47,682 nucleotides of DNA from Candidatus Cloacimonadota bacterium (GCA_009777575.1 WRLO01000018.1:1-47682); one strand, 5' to 3'. Positions 31,362-42,224 are shown, counted from the first letter of the stretch. Translations and numbers: made by a program. Notes: generated by a model from the letters alone, not told the origin.

Positions 31362-34300
31362 CTATTTCATCAACACCATTCTTCTGGTTTCGGATACTCC
31401 ATCTGCATTCAATCGATAGAAATATATTCCAGAACTCACATTTCTTCCAATGTCATCATTTCCATTCCATATCACTGAATGATGTCCAGAAATTAATACA
31501 TCATTGACTAAAGAACGAACTTTTTGGCCCCTGATATTAAAAATATCTATAGACACATGACCTTCTGAACGAAGATTAAAATCTATAGTTGTATCTGGAT
31601 TGAAAGGATTTGGGAAATTACCTAACAATTCGGTTCGGACTGGTTCAGATACACCATCACCTATGTTGGCATATCTGTCAATGGTAATGGCATCTAATTT
31701 CAAAGAGCTTTGACCTGATACATCATGATGTCTAAAGGCAAGCATGATTGTCTGACCTGCAAATTCTTTTAAATCTAATGTTCTTTTTTGCCATTCGTCA
31801 GTTGTCAATGTTTCTGAACGCAATACTTTCTCAAACCCTTCAACTGTAGGTGTCGTAGTAGAAAGAAGTATTGAATAATTCTCTGAAAATCGCTCTGGAT
31901 GAGAGGCACCTATATAGTAAGTCATCCAAAATTCGTCTACATCTTCAGGAATCAACATTCTTGGGGTTATAAGCCAATTGTCCGGATTTATACTGCTATT
32001 ACCCTGCATAGACAAACTCACAACACAATGAGATCCTTCATAAGGTAAGTTTGCTCCACCCGATGCTGCTCGCCAACTCTGATTATCTGGTGATAAGGTA
32101 AAGTCTATCCAGCCTGATGGGAGATTGCCTGAATTAAATCCTTGAAAATATGGAAAGTCACTGATTAGAGGCCTTGCGATTACATTTATGGTTGTTGATA
32201 TCTGCTCAGATTCGCCTCTTTCCTGATAAACTGCTGATACTGAATATGTTTGGCTACCTACTGGTGCTTCTTCTTCAGTAAATGACCTTTGGTTAGCAGG
32301 AACTGAACCAAGTAGGGTAGCTCCACGATATACATTATAAGTCATCAAACTTCTTGGAGTTATATCTTTAATTGATGTGTACAAAAAAGCATTTTCTATT
32401 AAATTATAGTCTGCACAATTGTTGCTCATCATTATTTGTCTCTTAGAGAAATCAATAGTTGGTTCTGTTTGAGGTTCATTACCCAAAGCTATCATTTGAC
32501 CCGCGTCATCTATTGCCCAACCTACTACTATAGCATTACCTGTTATTTCTGGCCATGTTAGAGTCGGATTGACCCAATTTCCACTTGGGTTAAGGAATAA
32601 ATTGCCCCATTCAGGTGTGCCTGCATCGCTTCCAAAGAACACTGACCCAAAACCATCACCACCACGACCTTCTGCTATAAATGCAATACGAAGTTCTTGA
32701 TCCACTGGAATCTCTATTGGCTCATAAAATCCCATATCTATTATTGTTTGTGAGTGAGTTGAATTGGTGCGACCCCAATACTGCTCATATATCATCTCTC
32801 CCGGATCTGCTACACTAGTTCCACCTACATACACACGAATAGTTATTCGAATTCCAGAAGCTGATGCTACAGCATTGCCGCCCCAAAAACTTGCACCTAC
32901 AAGTTTTTTACCTGCTACACCCATTTGGGATAGATGCTCTGGAGAAAACCTATGTGCTGATCCTTGAACTCCTGGTACTGCTTGGCTCATAGTATATCCA
33001 TCTCCGGCTGGAAGAGGATGACCGAACTCAACTGCTCCTGTAGGTATTGGCACATTATACTCTGGATGATTCCAGCTTATTGTTACATTTTGATCAAACT
33101 GACTAGAGGCAACTTGTCTAGGAGGAAATGGAGTCGGAACGATTCCTTGGGGTGTTCCAATAACTGTGTTGGAAGGAACTGATACTGTCGAAGGTATAAC
33201 ATAAACCGCTCTGACATAAAATTCATATGGAACACCATTGACAAGTGGGTGTTCTAAGTATGTATGAACATTGCCTAATACTATATCTATCTCGACTCCG
33301 TCTCGATATACCCTATAATGTGTAGGTATACGCGCTGGATATTCTGGATCTACTTCGGGAGCTTGCCAGTTAAGTTCCACACTACCGTTTCCGTTAGTCA
33401 CACTTAGATTCCGAGGAGGATTACTTGGTTCTAAACCAGTGATTACATCAATTATTACTCTAGATGCTTGTGATTCCCCTTGATTGTATTCTGCGGTTAC
33501 ATAGTAAAAATTTCTACCCTGTGGAGCAATTTCTTCAAATGTTAAACTACTAATAGGGCTTGGGGTAAGAAGTTCATCACCACGACTGACATTGTATCCA
33601 AGAAAAACTAAACCTTCGCCTAAGCTACTCTCTACTACACCACGAATTGTCCAGTTGTAGGTTAGCTGCGGATTCAAGGCCACCAAGGTTGTCCAATAGT
33701 CGCCATCTTCTTCCTCTTCATCCCAAAAAATATAGGTCACATTACCATATTCATTATCGTATGTTGTCCTATCACATCCAAGTGTAAAGCCAGCTGTATA
33801 AACATAATGAACACCTATCCATATTTCCTCATTGTCCGGGATGTTGATGGGATTTGTTAATATGACTTCTATCCATGACTGAGATAAGTTTGCTGTTACT
33901 GGTTGAGAATGAACCAGTGTTCCCGGACTGTTGGTATCTTCATCTCCTGTCCAGTTTCCACCGATGTAGACCTTTATTTCTGTTGAAACTATATTCTGGG
34001 GTTCCCTAGGCCAAAACTGAACTCTTGTCAATATTGAGTTATTAAGACCTTGTGCTTGGATTTCTTCTACAGAATATCGATGGGCAACTATATGCTGTCC
34101 TGCCCCTCCAATTCCGATTCCACTATCTGCTCCCAAAGGGTTCGCATAAGTAATTAACACTGTCGTCTCAGGTTCATCCCATTCGACTCTTACTGTTCGG
34201 TCGATTTGAGCACCAAACTGAGTCGCGGTCAGATTCTTCGGTGCTAATCCTATATGACCTGATGGTTCGGGAGGAACCATTGTTACCAACACATCATCTA

Positions 34301-34934
34301 TCGCTAGTGCAAATTGGTCTGTGCTATTGTGATGACGAAAAGCTAGGTAAATTGTATTACCTGCATAGTTACTCAAATCTACATTTCGAATGCTTGGTTG
34401 AACTAATGTGGCATTCAATGTTTGATTGTAAAGCGAAGTAAAACTCGATGGTTGAGTATTGGTCGTTGATATCAGAACAGAATACTGCTCAATAGGATGA
34501 CTCGTGATGAGTGACCATACATAAAATGACAAATTGACCTCTGTTGCACCATTGGGGATATTTAGAGCAGGTGTTATTAGCCAATTATCTGGAGTCAAGA
34601 CTAACTGTGTTCCACCATTCTCAGATGGATTGATATAAGTCTGTGAAAACGCAGAGTTTAACCCTGTATTAGCTACAATTGCTGGTGTTCCTTGAACATC
34701 AGCTAATTCTTTTAACGCTTGATTCCACTGCCGCCATTGCCAACCATCTCCGTCGGCATCAATTAAAGTCCACCCAGCTGGTGGGAATGTTCCCTCAAAA
34801 CCTTCCGATAATACTACGACTGGTTCTAAGGACCTTGAATATTCAGAATGCATTAAAGCATTCCTACTGTTTTGTGCTGATAATACTACTACCAACATAC
34901 TCATTAAAATGAAAACAAAAAGTATTTTCTTCAT
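31362..34934 (-). CDS. Secreted choice-of-anchor J / fibronectin protein with C-terminal sorting domain
   Basis: A 1190-aa secreted protein with signal peptide MKKILFVFILMSMLVVVLSA. A cleaved-adhesin/choice-of-anchor J domain lies at about 45-210 (GFEGTFPPAGWTLIDADGDG ... LAIDDVLV). A central region follows, with two fibronectin-like strands and repeated SWNHPEY/VEWDEPE motifs. A second anchor-J domain is near 930-1090 (GFNSGNLPSGWIDF). The sorting domain is NFPNPFNPDTTI ... SGIYFYRLNA ... MVLMK. By analogy with adhesins and proteases of Bacteroidetes it is exported by a type IX-like system and displayed; no catalytic motif is visible. RBS AAAGGAG, and a sigma70-like promoter lies upstream. 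Its C-terminal domain is homologous to that of the GLUG-type protein at 15136-17949. Confidence 0.88.
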   Translation of the reverse strand: MKKILFVFILMSMLVVVLSAQNSRNALMHSEYSRSLEPVVVLSEGFEGTFPPAGWTLIDADGDGWQWRQWNQALKELADVQGTPAIVANTGLNSAFSQTYINPSENGGTQLVLTPDNWLITPALNIPNGATEVNLSFYVWSLITSHPIEQYSVLISTTNTQPSSFTSLYNQTLNATLVQPSIRNVDLSNYAGNTIYLAFRHHNSTDQFALAIDDVLVTMVPPEPSGHIGLAPKNLTATQFGAQIDRTVRVEWDEPETTVLITYANPLGADSGIGIGGAGQHIVAHRYSVEEIQAQGLNNSILTRVQFWPREPQNIVSTEIKVYIGGNWTGDEDTNSPGTLVHSQPVTANLSQSWIEVILTNPINIPDNEEIWIGVHYVYTAGFTLGCDRTTYDNEYGNVTYIFWDEEEEDGDYWTTLVALNPQLTYNWTIRGVVESSLGEGLVFLGYNVSRGDELLTPSPISSLTFEEIAPQGRNFYYVTAEYNQGESQASRVIIDVITGLEPSNPPRNLSVTNGNGSVELNWQAPEVDPEYPARIPTHYRVYRDGVEIDIVLGNVHTYLEHPLVNGVPYEFYVRAVYVIPSTVSVPSNTVIGTPQGIVPTPFPPRQVASSQFDQNVTISWNHPEYNVPIPTGAVEFGHPLPAGDGYTMSQAVPGVQGSAHRFSPEHLSQMGVAGKKLVGASFWGGNAVASASGIRITIRVYVGGTSVADPGEMIYEQYWGRTNSTHSQTIIDMGFYEPIEIPVDQELRIAFIAEGRGGDGFGSVFFGSDAGTPEWGNLFLNPSGNWVNPTLTWPEITGNAIVVGWAIDDAGQMIALGNEPQTEPTIDFSKRQIMMSNNCADYNLIENAFLYTSIKDITPRSLMTYNVYRGATLLGSVPANQRSFTEEEAPVGSQTYSVSAVYQERGESEQISTTINVIARPLISDFPYFQGFNSGNLPSGWIDFTLSPDNQSWRAASGGANLPYEGSHCVVSLSMQGNSSINPDNWLITPRMLIPEDVDEFWMTYYIGASHPERFSENYSILLSTTTPTVEGFEKVLRSETLTTDEWQKRTLDLKEFAGQTIMLAFRHHDVSGQSSLKLDAITIDRYANIGDGVSEPVRTELLGNFPNPFNPDTTIDFNLRSEGHVSIDIFNIRGQKVRSLVNDVLISGHHSVIWNGNDDIGRNVSSGIYFYRLNADGVSETRRMVLMK

Positions 34935-34996
34935 ACTTTACTCCTTTATTTGTTTTTTAGATTTTCTTAAATCAGCTCTTTTATAACCAAAAGGGT

Positions 34997-35025
34997 TATT
35001 TATTTCATAAACCTATTTTTGTCAA
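34997..35025 (-). promoter_or_regulatory. Candidate sigma70 promoter of the adhesin-like gene
   Basis: The minus strand reads TTGACA (35025-35020), a 17-bp spacer, then TAAATA (35002-34997), about 65 bp upstream of the ATG. Confidence 0.55.
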
Positions 35026-35058
35026 GAACTTTTTGAAAAAACATACATCTCAAACTTC

Positions 35059-36498
35059 TCAAGCTTTCACATTACACACGACATTCCGAAACCTCGCTGG
35101 AGACGCTCCATGAGATAGATGCATTACCTGACCAGGCTCGCCTTTTCCACAATGGAAAGTCCCATACATTTCCCATTCTTCGATTCCACAGATTTTATCA
35201 CAAGAAGCCCAAAACTCTGGCGTGATCCCAAAATAGGTCGGTTCTTTAACTATTCCCACTATTTTACCTTCGACAATTTTATAGCCGATCTCCGTTGTGA
35301 ACTGAAAATTGTTTCTATTGTCATCTATTGACCATGTCTTTGTAAAATCGATAAAATAGCCTTTTTCGGTTTCTTTTATCAGTTCCTGCAATGAACCCTT
35401 GCCAGGTTCTAAACATAAATTCGTCATTCGAACTAATGGAAAATCATTCGCATAAGATGCCTTCATATTCGAACTTGGTTCTAATTCAAGCAATGGTGCT
35501 ATTTCTCTCGCTGTTTGCATATCGTTCAAGATTCCGTTTTTGATGATGTCTACCCGTCTACCCGGAACACCTTCATCATCTACTAGGTGATAACCAAGTC
35601 CATTTTCTAATGTGCTGTCGCTGTATATTGTCACTATTTCTGAACCGTATCGGAATTTTTTCAACATCGGTTGTTTAACGAAGGTTTTACCTGCATAAGA
35701 GATTTCCATCCCAAACATCCGATCAGCTTCAGTTGCATGTCCCACGGATTCATGGATTTGCAATGCCAGATGTCCACCTCCGATGATTATATCTGCTCTT
35801 TCCTCTTCTATACTGGGAGCAGATAAAAGGTCGATGGCTTCTTTGATCACTCTTTCGCTGTTTTCTTCAAACTTGAAATCTCTTACCTTTTCAAATCCTC
35901 CTCTGCGAGCATTCATATCGCCAGGCCATGTTCGTGAATAATTTTTTAATCCATCTGAAGCGAGAACATACATTTTTGGCATGACATCATAAATCGTGCT
36001 ATCGGTGAAAGTCCCTTCTGTATTGGCATAAATTTTATATTGTTTGAAAAAATCACAGTTTATGTATGAATAAACTATTTTATCATTGTGAGTTAATAGT
36101 TTTGCAAGATTTTCAAAATAATGTATTTTCTCTTCTTCAGACATCAAGAAAGGATTTTCTACTGGGTTGAAATGATAACTTCCTGTTGTTGGTTTTATCG
36201 GCATGTAGATCACCTTTTGATGTCTAAAAAGACTTCCCTGTAAGGCATTCGATATTGCCATTTTGATCATTTTGTCTATCTCGGTCTCGTTTATCAAGGT
36301 TGTGCCTGCAAAACCCCAACAACCATTCATTAATACTCTGATGCCTATACCTTCGTCATTTTTTTCTGTAGACAAATATTTTAGATGCCCTTTTTCAAAA
36401 AAAATTGACTGATAATCTGAACTTGTATATCTTACATCTGCAAAGGTTATGCCCGGTTCATTTAACTTTTCGATGATTTTTTGGATTATTTCTTTCAT
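35059..36498 (-). CDS. tldD: Metalloprotease TldD
   Basis: A 479-aa TldD/PmbA-family metalloprotease. The zinc motif HESVGH (His249, Glu250, His254) and the late cysteine in FHCGKGEPGQVMHLSHG are both present. TldD and TldE form a heterodimer that hydrolyses unfolded peptides and matures some ribosomally made peptides such as microcin B17. RBS AAGGAG overlaps the end of tldE upstream, and the 12-bp gap indicates an operon. Length is typical of the family. Confidence 0.93.
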   Translation of the reverse strand: MKEIIQKIIEKLNEPGITFADVRYTSSDYQSIFFEKGHLKYLSTEKNDEGIGIRVLMNGCWGFAGTTLINETEIDKMIKMAISNALQGSLFRHQKVIYMPIKPTTGSYHFNPVENPFLMSEEEKIHYFENLAKLLTHNDKIVYSYINCDFFKQYKIYANTEGTFTDSTIYDVMPKMYVLASDGLKNYSRTWPGDMNARRGGFEKVRDFKFEENSERVIKEAIDLLSAPSIEEERADIIIGGGHLALQIHESVGHATEADRMFGMEISYAGKTFVKQPMLKKFRYGSEIVTIYSDSTLENGLGYHLVDDEGVPGRRVDIIKNGILNDMQTAREIAPLLELEPSSNMKASYANDFPLVRMTNLCLEPGKGSLQELIKETEKGYFIDFTKTWSIDDNRNNFQFTTEIGYKIVEGKIVGIVKEPTYFGITPEFWASCDKICGIEEWEMYGTFHCGKGEPGQVMHLSHGASPARFRNVVCNVKA

Positions 36499-36510
36499 GG
36501 TTGCTCTCCT

Positions 36511-37896
36511 TTACACCGTTTTTGTTGATGAGCTGATATTAAACTCTTTCACTTTTATATGAGGCATAGAATATGCAGATATCGAAAATGAACCATAATT
36601 ATCTGACATAGGATACACTGTTGACTTATCCTCAATGTCTGTTATATTGTTCAATATATCAGTGATTTTTTCTGTAAATCGCAGATTATTTACCACTTTT
36701 GTGATTTGTCCATCTTCTATTAAAAAAGTGCCATCACGGGTCAAGCCAGTCAATGATGTCTCTCTCTCATTGATAAAATTCATGTAATGAAAGCTCGAGA
36801 TATAAAGTCCCTTTTTTACGCTCTTTATCATCGCTGCGAGTTTAGCTTCTCCAGTTTGCATTACTAAACAATTTCCCTGATTACCATTTATCTCGTATCC
36901 CAGCTTTTTTCCATAATAAAAATTTACCAAAAAATTCTGGAATACCCCTTTCTCAAAAATAGGTAATTCGCCTATCAAATGACCTTCTGAACCATATTCA
37001 GTCTTCACTACATTCCGATGTTGAGGTGAATCATATAAACTAAAGCTTTCTGGAAAAACCTTTAAGCCTTCCTTGCCTATCAAATCTGTTTCTTCCCTGT
37101 CAACACTCGATACTTTGAGATTTGACCAAACATAATATTGCATCAATTCACCTATACAGCGAGGCGCTAGTATCACTTCATAATCACCAGAGTCTACATC
37201 GATTACTTCATTTTGTGCCAACTTGCATTTTTGCGCAAAATCACTTACTTTATTCTTAAAGGTTTGCACTATTTCGTTGCAATTTATGTCGGAAAAACTT
37301 GTATCAAGCTCTACAGTATCACCACCAAAACTTTCCAACACAGTTACTTCAGTTTTATTCGATACTGCCTTTATCTCAAAATAATATGGACTCATTTCCC
37401 ATTTTTTATCCAATCCATTACTATTCATTAGATAATTTATTTCATTATTACAGATAAATGTTCCATATAAATCAAAACCAAGTGGTTCGATCTTTGCTTT
37501 GAAACTTTTCAATATTTCTATTTTCATATCTAGAGATATTATTTTTATCTGATTCTCTTTAACGACTTCTATACCCTTTGCCAGATTAGTTTCCAGATCT
37601 ACAAAATCAGGATCAGGGGGAAGTTTGTCTATAACCTTCAATGCTTCCACTATCCTATCACGGATTAGCTCAACACTCGGATTGTTGACTGTAAATGAAT
37701 AATTCTTTTTGTCTTTGTAAAGTTGAACATCTGCATAAATCGTGTTTTTGCTGATATTATAATTTGTTTGACTTTTGAAAAATCTCAAAAAATCCGTCTG
37801 CCATTGACGCAAATGTATTGACATCTTCAATTCAGGGTAACATCCTATGATACTATGAATCGACTTCTTTAACTCTTCTAAGGAGCTTATAGCCAT
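36511..37896 (-). CDS. tldE: TldD/PmbA-family protein TldE (PmbA)
   Basis: A 461-aa partner of TldD that lacks the HExxxH motif, as expected for TldE, the non-catalytic half of the heterodimer. Conserved blocks include APRCIGELMQYY, SLYDSPQHRNVV and GEAKLAAMIKSVKKGLYI. The start follows GGAG (6 nt). It is the first gene of the tldE-tldD pair. Confidence 0.9.
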   Translation of the reverse strand: MAISSLEELKKSIHSIIGCYPELKMSIHLRQWQTDFLRFFKSQTNYNISKNTIYADVQLYKDKKNYSFTVNNPSVELIRDRIVEALKVIDKLPPDPDFVDLETNLAKGIEVVKENQIKIISLDMKIEILKSFKAKIEPLGFDLYGTFICNNEINYLMNSNGLDKKWEMSPYYFEIKAVSNKTEVTVLESFGGDTVELDTSFSDINCNEIVQTFKNKVSDFAQKCKLAQNEVIDVDSGDYEVILAPRCIGELMQYYVWSNLKVSSVDREETDLIGKEGLKVFPESFSLYDSPQHRNVVKTEYGSEGHLIGELPIFEKGVFQNFLVNFYYGKKLGYEINGNQGNCLVMQTGEAKLAAMIKSVKKGLYISSFHYMNFINERETSLTGLTRDGTFLIEDGQITKVVNNLRFTEKITDILNNITDIEDKSTVYPMSDNYGSFSISAYSMPHIKVKEFNISSSTKTV

Positions 37897-37928
37897 ACCA
37901 CACTCCGTTTTCCAAATTTTTTTTTTTA

Positions 37929-37958
37929 CAAATATTTTATTTTAGCTCTTCTTGTCAA
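37929..37958 (-). promoter_or_regulatory. Candidate sigma70 promoter of tldE-tldD
   Basis: TTGACA (37958-37953) on the minus strand, then TATTTG (37934-37929) after 18 bp; the spacing is slightly long and the -10 weak. Confidence 0.4.
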
Positions 37959-38162
37959 CTATTATTTTATTTTCGATTTTGCAGAAATCTTTATTGTGAT
38001 GTGTAGCTATACAGTTATACTTACTTGTAACTTCAAAAATTGAAGCACAGAGAATACTAAAAAACAAGCTGTGTTAAGATTTCCTAAAAACATACATTTA
38101 TTTTCGTAGTATGACAGAGTTTTTTCATTATGCGACAGCCTCAAAAACTATAATAGCTTTTA

Positions 38163-40007
38163 TCATTTTTTTAGCAACTCATCTGCATGTTCAAGAGCGG
38201 TATCGGTGACATTTCCTGACAGCATTCTTGCTATTTCTTCTCTTCTTTCCTCATGACTAAGCTCATTCATCGTTATTGCACTTTTGTCATTTAAACTGAT
38301 CTTTGTTATCAGTAAATGATTATCTGCTATAGCGGCAATTTGAGGCAGATGGCTGATACATAATATTTGATGACTATGGCTCAAATCTTTGATAAAAACA
38401 CCTAATGTATTAGCTGTTTTTCCACCAATACCTGCGTCAATCTCGTCAAAAATAATAGTTCGCTCAGGCAATTTCTTTGCTAAAATAGACTTGATCACCA
38501 ATAACAACCTTGACAGCTCACCACCAGAAATAGTTGATTTCAGATCTTGTAAAGCCATCCCTTTATTTGCGCTAAATATATATTTAACTCTGTTGAAGCC
38601 TGTTGAACAGAAGTCTTCTATCTGCAAAGAGTTTATATCCTTGTCTGACATAGAAATATCTTGTAAAGCGTTTTTATTTAAAGGCGAAGATGTTGTTTGT
38701 ATACTTCTTTCAACTACGATTTTGAAATCAGCCTCATTAATCGCGAGATTTCTCAACGAATCAATAATTTTTAACTGAAAATCTGTAGCTGCTTCAATTC
38801 TTTTATTTTCGAGTTCAAGAGCTATCTCGAAGGTTTTTTGCCTTAATGAATCTATCTCTGCTTTAAATTTTTCTTCAGTTTCAATGTCTTGCTCATAACT
38901 GCCGATAAATGATTTCATTTCATTGAGATATTCATTCATCTGGACAATGTCTTTTTTATATTTTGTTTTTAAATCGTATAATGTTTTGAGTCTGCTTTCA
39001 ACCTCTTCCAGTCTTTTGGGATCTGTAGGTATCTCATCGTCTAAAAATCTTAAACTTGACATTATATCTTCGAGAGCAGTGATACAAACAGATAAATTTT
39101 CGACATTGTCCTTTATTAATTTACTATCGTTTACATAATTTACAAATCTGTTTTTATAAAACCCAAATATATCATAAATTGTCTTCTCTGCTTCAAAAAA
39201 TTCAGCTTTCATCTCATAAAACAGATTCAGAATATCCTTAGCATTGGAAAGTAGGTTGTATTCTTTATCAAGTTCAGCTTCTTCATTTTCTTTTAGATTG
39301 GCATTTTCCAATTCATCTATCTGATATTGATAGAGCATGATTTTCTCTTTATTTTTTTGATTATCATCTTGATATTTTTTTAATTTTTTAGTGTAGTCAG
39401 TCCAAAGATTGTAATTCTTTTGAAATTCGTCTCTGAGACTCATTAGATTGGCATAATTATCAAGATATAACAACTGTATATCCTCATCAAACAAGGAATG
39501 CTGGTCTCTTTGGCTATGAAAATCAAGCAAAATATTGCGAAAATCCTTAACTATTGCATTTGTAGATTTACGACCATTGATAAATATAGATGACCTACCA
39601 TCAGGTTTGATTTCTCTATAGAAAAAGAGTTCGCTCATAGCGGATTCTTGGCTTGCGACAAGAGACTTGTTATGGTTAGATCCGCTTTCCATTTCATATA
39701 AATCACCAGTGATTTGCGATTTATGATTTGATATTTCTATTTCCACTCCATATTTTTCTAACAAATCTTGAAAATTTTTGTTAGCTTTCAAATTTGAGAC
39801 ATCGAATATTGCCTCCAATTCTACACTCGCATGATTGTTATAAAAAACATCATGTTTTATTTGCTCTCCAAGCACTAATTGCAAAGCACCGGCAATAACA
39901 GATTTACCTGCTCCCGTTTCACCAGTCAAAACAGTTAGATTTTGACCAAAACTAATATTCATGTCTTTAACTAAGACAAAATTCTTTATTTTTAAATCTT
40001 TTAACAT
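38163..40007 (-). CDS. recN: DNA repair protein RecN
   Basis: A 614-aa SMC-like ATPase. Walker A is GETGAGKSV (29-37). A long coiled-coil region spans about 150-400. The ABC signature is ISGGELSRLLL and Walker B is IIFDEIDAGIGG. It acts in recombinational repair of double-strand breaks. The start is one base from the stop of nadK (TGAT ATG). Length is close to the usual 550-570 plus an N-terminal insert at about 90-115 (HKSQITGDLYEMESGSNHNK), which is low-complexity and not seen in typical RecN. It is the last gene of a rsgA-nadK-recN run. Confidence 0.95.
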   Translation of the reverse strand: MLKDLKIKNFVLVKDMNISFGQNLTVLTGETGAGKSVIAGALQLVLGEQIKHDVFYNNHASVELEAIFDVSNLKANKNFQDLLEKYGVEIEISNHKSQITGDLYEMESGSNHNKSLVASQESAMSELFFYREIKPDGRSSIFINGRKSTNAIVKDFRNILLDFHSQRDQHSLFDEDIQLLYLDNYANLMSLRDEFQKNYNLWTDYTKKLKKYQDDNQKNKEKIMLYQYQIDELENANLKENEEAELDKEYNLLSNAKDILNLFYEMKAEFFEAEKTIYDIFGFYKNRFVNYVNDSKLIKDNVENLSVCITALEDIMSSLRFLDDEIPTDPKRLEEVESRLKTLYDLKTKYKKDIVQMNEYLNEMKSFIGSYEQDIETEEKFKAEIDSLRQKTFEIALELENKRIEAATDFQLKIIDSLRNLAINEADFKIVVERSIQTTSSPLNKNALQDISMSDKDINSLQIEDFCSTGFNRVKYIFSANKGMALQDLKSTISGGELSRLLLVIKSILAKKLPERTIIFDEIDAGIGGKTANTLGVFIKDLSHSHQILCISHLPQIAAIADNHLLITKISLNDKSAITMNELSHEERREEIARMLSGNVTDTALEHADELLKK

Positions 40008-40008
40008 A

Positions 40009-40908
40009 TCACATTTTTCCCATCTGTAATTTTTTTCTCAGAATACGATAAAATGTTTTCTGAGTCAGTTTTACAAAATTTAAAGTTTCTTTATATTTTT
40101 TTATGATTATTTTATCTTGAAAATCAAGTTCACATCTATTATTACCATCAGTCTGTAGATAGATATGATGATCGTTTGGTATTCTGATTTCGATAGTTTC
40201 ATCTTCATCAAAGACAAAGGGTCTTATTGATAAAATATGTGGATTCAATGGAGTAACGACTATTGCTTGCATAGCTGGAGATATGATAGGTCCACCTGCT
40301 GATAGAGAATATGCTGTAGAACCTGTCGGAGTGCTAATGACTAAACCATCACTCCTAGTCTCATAAACAAATTGCCTATTGGCATAAAGCCTCAAATCTA
40401 TCAATTTGGAATTGTGCCCTTTGAATAATACTGCATCATTGAGCGCAAGACCATGATATTTTATTGTTGATAAATTAATATTGCTAAAAACCTTGATATC
40501 AAGCATCATCCTACTTTCAATACGATATTTTTTTTGTGTCAAGGCAACTATAGACATTTCCAACTCTTTTAAAGAGGTATCCGATAAAAAACCTAATTTA
40601 CCTAAATTTACTCCTAATACGGGGGCTTTGAAAAAAATAGAATACTCCACTGAGCGTAGCATAGTTCCGTCTCCTCCAAAACATAGTATAAAATCGATTT
40701 GCTGTATTGTCTCTTTTGGGGAGTTAGGAGAGGAGTGGCTTAAATTCTTATTCTCTGAAAATGGGAAGTCGAAAAATTCAAGCATATTTTCCCTACTACC
40801 TAATTCACAGCTCCATATATCAAGTTTTTCACAAATATTAATAAAATTTTTTAATATTATTTCTTTATCCTTCAAATTCGGTTTAAACAAAAGTCCTAAT
40901 CTCAACAT
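40009..40908 (-). CDS. nadK: NAD kinase
   Basis: A 299-aa ATP/polyphosphate-dependent NAD kinase. The GGDGT motif is at residues 78-82, the NE/D-like segment is in VYETRSDGLVISTPTGST, and GSTAYSLSAGGPIISP follows. It makes NADP from NAD. Its start (ATG at 40908, GAGG upstream) overlaps the end of rsgA by 7 bp, and its end abuts recN. The nadK-recN adjacency is common in bacteria. Confidence 0.95.
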   Translation of the reverse strand: MLRLGLLFKPNLKDKEIILKNFINICEKLDIWSCELGSRENMLEFFDFPFSENKNLSHSSPNSPKETIQQIDFILCFGGDGTMLRSVEYSIFFKAPVLGVNLGKLGFLSDTSLKELEMSIVALTQKKYRIESRMMLDIKVFSNINLSTIKYHGLALNDAVLFKGHNSKLIDLRLYANRQFVYETRSDGLVISTPTGSTAYSLSAGGPIISPAMQAIVVTPLNPHILSIRPFVFDEDETIEIRIPNDHHIYLQTDGNNRCELDFQDKIIIKKYKETLNFVKLTQKTFYRILRKKLQMGKM

Positions 40909-42020
40909 AGTTTTTTCCTCAAATTTAAATAAGAAATATACCTATCTTCTGGTATATTTTTATCTATATTTTCCTTTATAGCACAATTTTCTTCGTGTAT
41001 GTGGGTGCAATTCACAAATTCACATAAATCAGAATATTTTGCAAATCCCGGAAAGCAATTTGCAATCATATCTATATCATCTGGCTTCAAACCTATGGTT
41101 TTGATACCCGGTGTGTCTACTAAATAGCCTCCGAAACTCCAAGCTATCATTCTTGAACTAGTAGTGGTATGAGTTCCTTTATGATGAAAACTACTCACAT
41201 TGCCGACTTTCAGCTTCAGATTGGGTTCCAAAGCATTGATTATAGAGCTTTTACCAGTACCTGAATGACCTGTAAATACAGTCACTTTATCCAAAAGTTG
41301 TTTTCTTAACTCTTCTATACCTTCTCCATTTTTCACTGATGTAAAAACTACTGGAACGCCCATTTTTCTATAGTATTCGCATTCATTTACATAATCAATA
41401 TTGTCTAAACTACTTTTACCCTGCGTCAAGTCAACCTTATTTACACATAAAACCATTGGGATATTCATTATTTCTACAGCACATAGATATCTATCTATCA
41501 GATTTGCATTAAAATCTGGTTCCATAACAGAAGCTAATATCACAACTTGGTCAATATTTGATGCTAAAAGAACTTCATTTGGATAAATATATCTTGATAA
41601 CAGATTTTTTCTTTTCCCTATCTCTTCGATCCTCATATTATCAGTTTCTGTAATATCTACATTTACAAAATCACCCACACAGACTGGGTTTCTTGACTGA
41701 TGAGCGAGGTATTTTAGACGACCACTTAAAATGCAATTGCGAGATTCTTTTTTTTGTTTTTCAATACTTTGTCCCACTTCCCAACATTCACTTTCAACTT
41801 TATACACATAATTTGTCATGACTTCCACAACACGACCTTTGATAAGCTTTGCATTTGATTTTAATGTCGTTTCTACTTTTTTGATATTGATTTTTGAAGA
41901 TTTCGTCCTTGTATTTTTTTGAGACTCAAAATGATATATATCTTCCAAGTCGTTAATCCGGATATTCTTCAATCTCATATCTTGCCCAATAGTTTTGAAC
42001 TTGTCTTTCTTTTTATACAT
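40902..42020 (-). CDS. rsgA: Ribosome small-subunit-dependent GTPase RsgA
   Basis: A 372-aa circularly permuted GTPase with order G4 (CVNKVDL), G1 (FTGHSGTGKSS), G2 (THTTT), G3 (DTPGI). The C-terminal zinc motif is CEFVNCTHIHEENC. It assists 30S maturation and releases with GTP hydrolysis. It carries a ~55-residue basic N-terminal extension before the OB domain (AKLIKGRVVEVMTNYVYKV), longer than in the E. coli protein. The start follows AAGG by about 8 nt. Confidence 0.94.
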   Translation of the reverse strand: MYKKKDKFKTIGQDMRLKNIRINDLEDIYHFESQKNTRTKSSKINIKKVETTLKSNAKLIKGRVVEVMTNYVYKVESECWEVGQSIEKQKKESRNCILSGRLKYLAHQSRNPVCVGDFVNVDITETDNMRIEEIGKRKNLLSRYIYPNEVLLASNIDQVVILASVMEPDFNANLIDRYLCAVEIMNIPMVLCVNKVDLTQGKSSLDNIDYVNECEYYRKMGVPVVFTSVKNGEGIEELRKQLLDKVTVFTGHSGTGKSSIINALEPNLKLKVGNVSSFHHKGTHTTTSSRMIAWSFGGYLVDTPGIKTIGLKPDDIDMIANCFPGFAKYSDLCEFVNCTHIHEENCAIKENIDKNIPEDRYISYLNLRKKLC

Positions 42021-42224
42021 ATTTATACCTTATTAAGTAAAAAAAAAATATTAGTCAAATTAGTCAAGAGAAAAATAAAAATACCTTTGTTTTATAATCC
42101 TCAAAGAAATTTTTGTTTGACAAAATTAACAAGTTTATAATTTTGGCATTTTGGTGCTGAAATGGATGGTTAATGCGATGATGATAAGTTTATATATATC
42201 CATTTAATAAGCATATAGGTCAAT

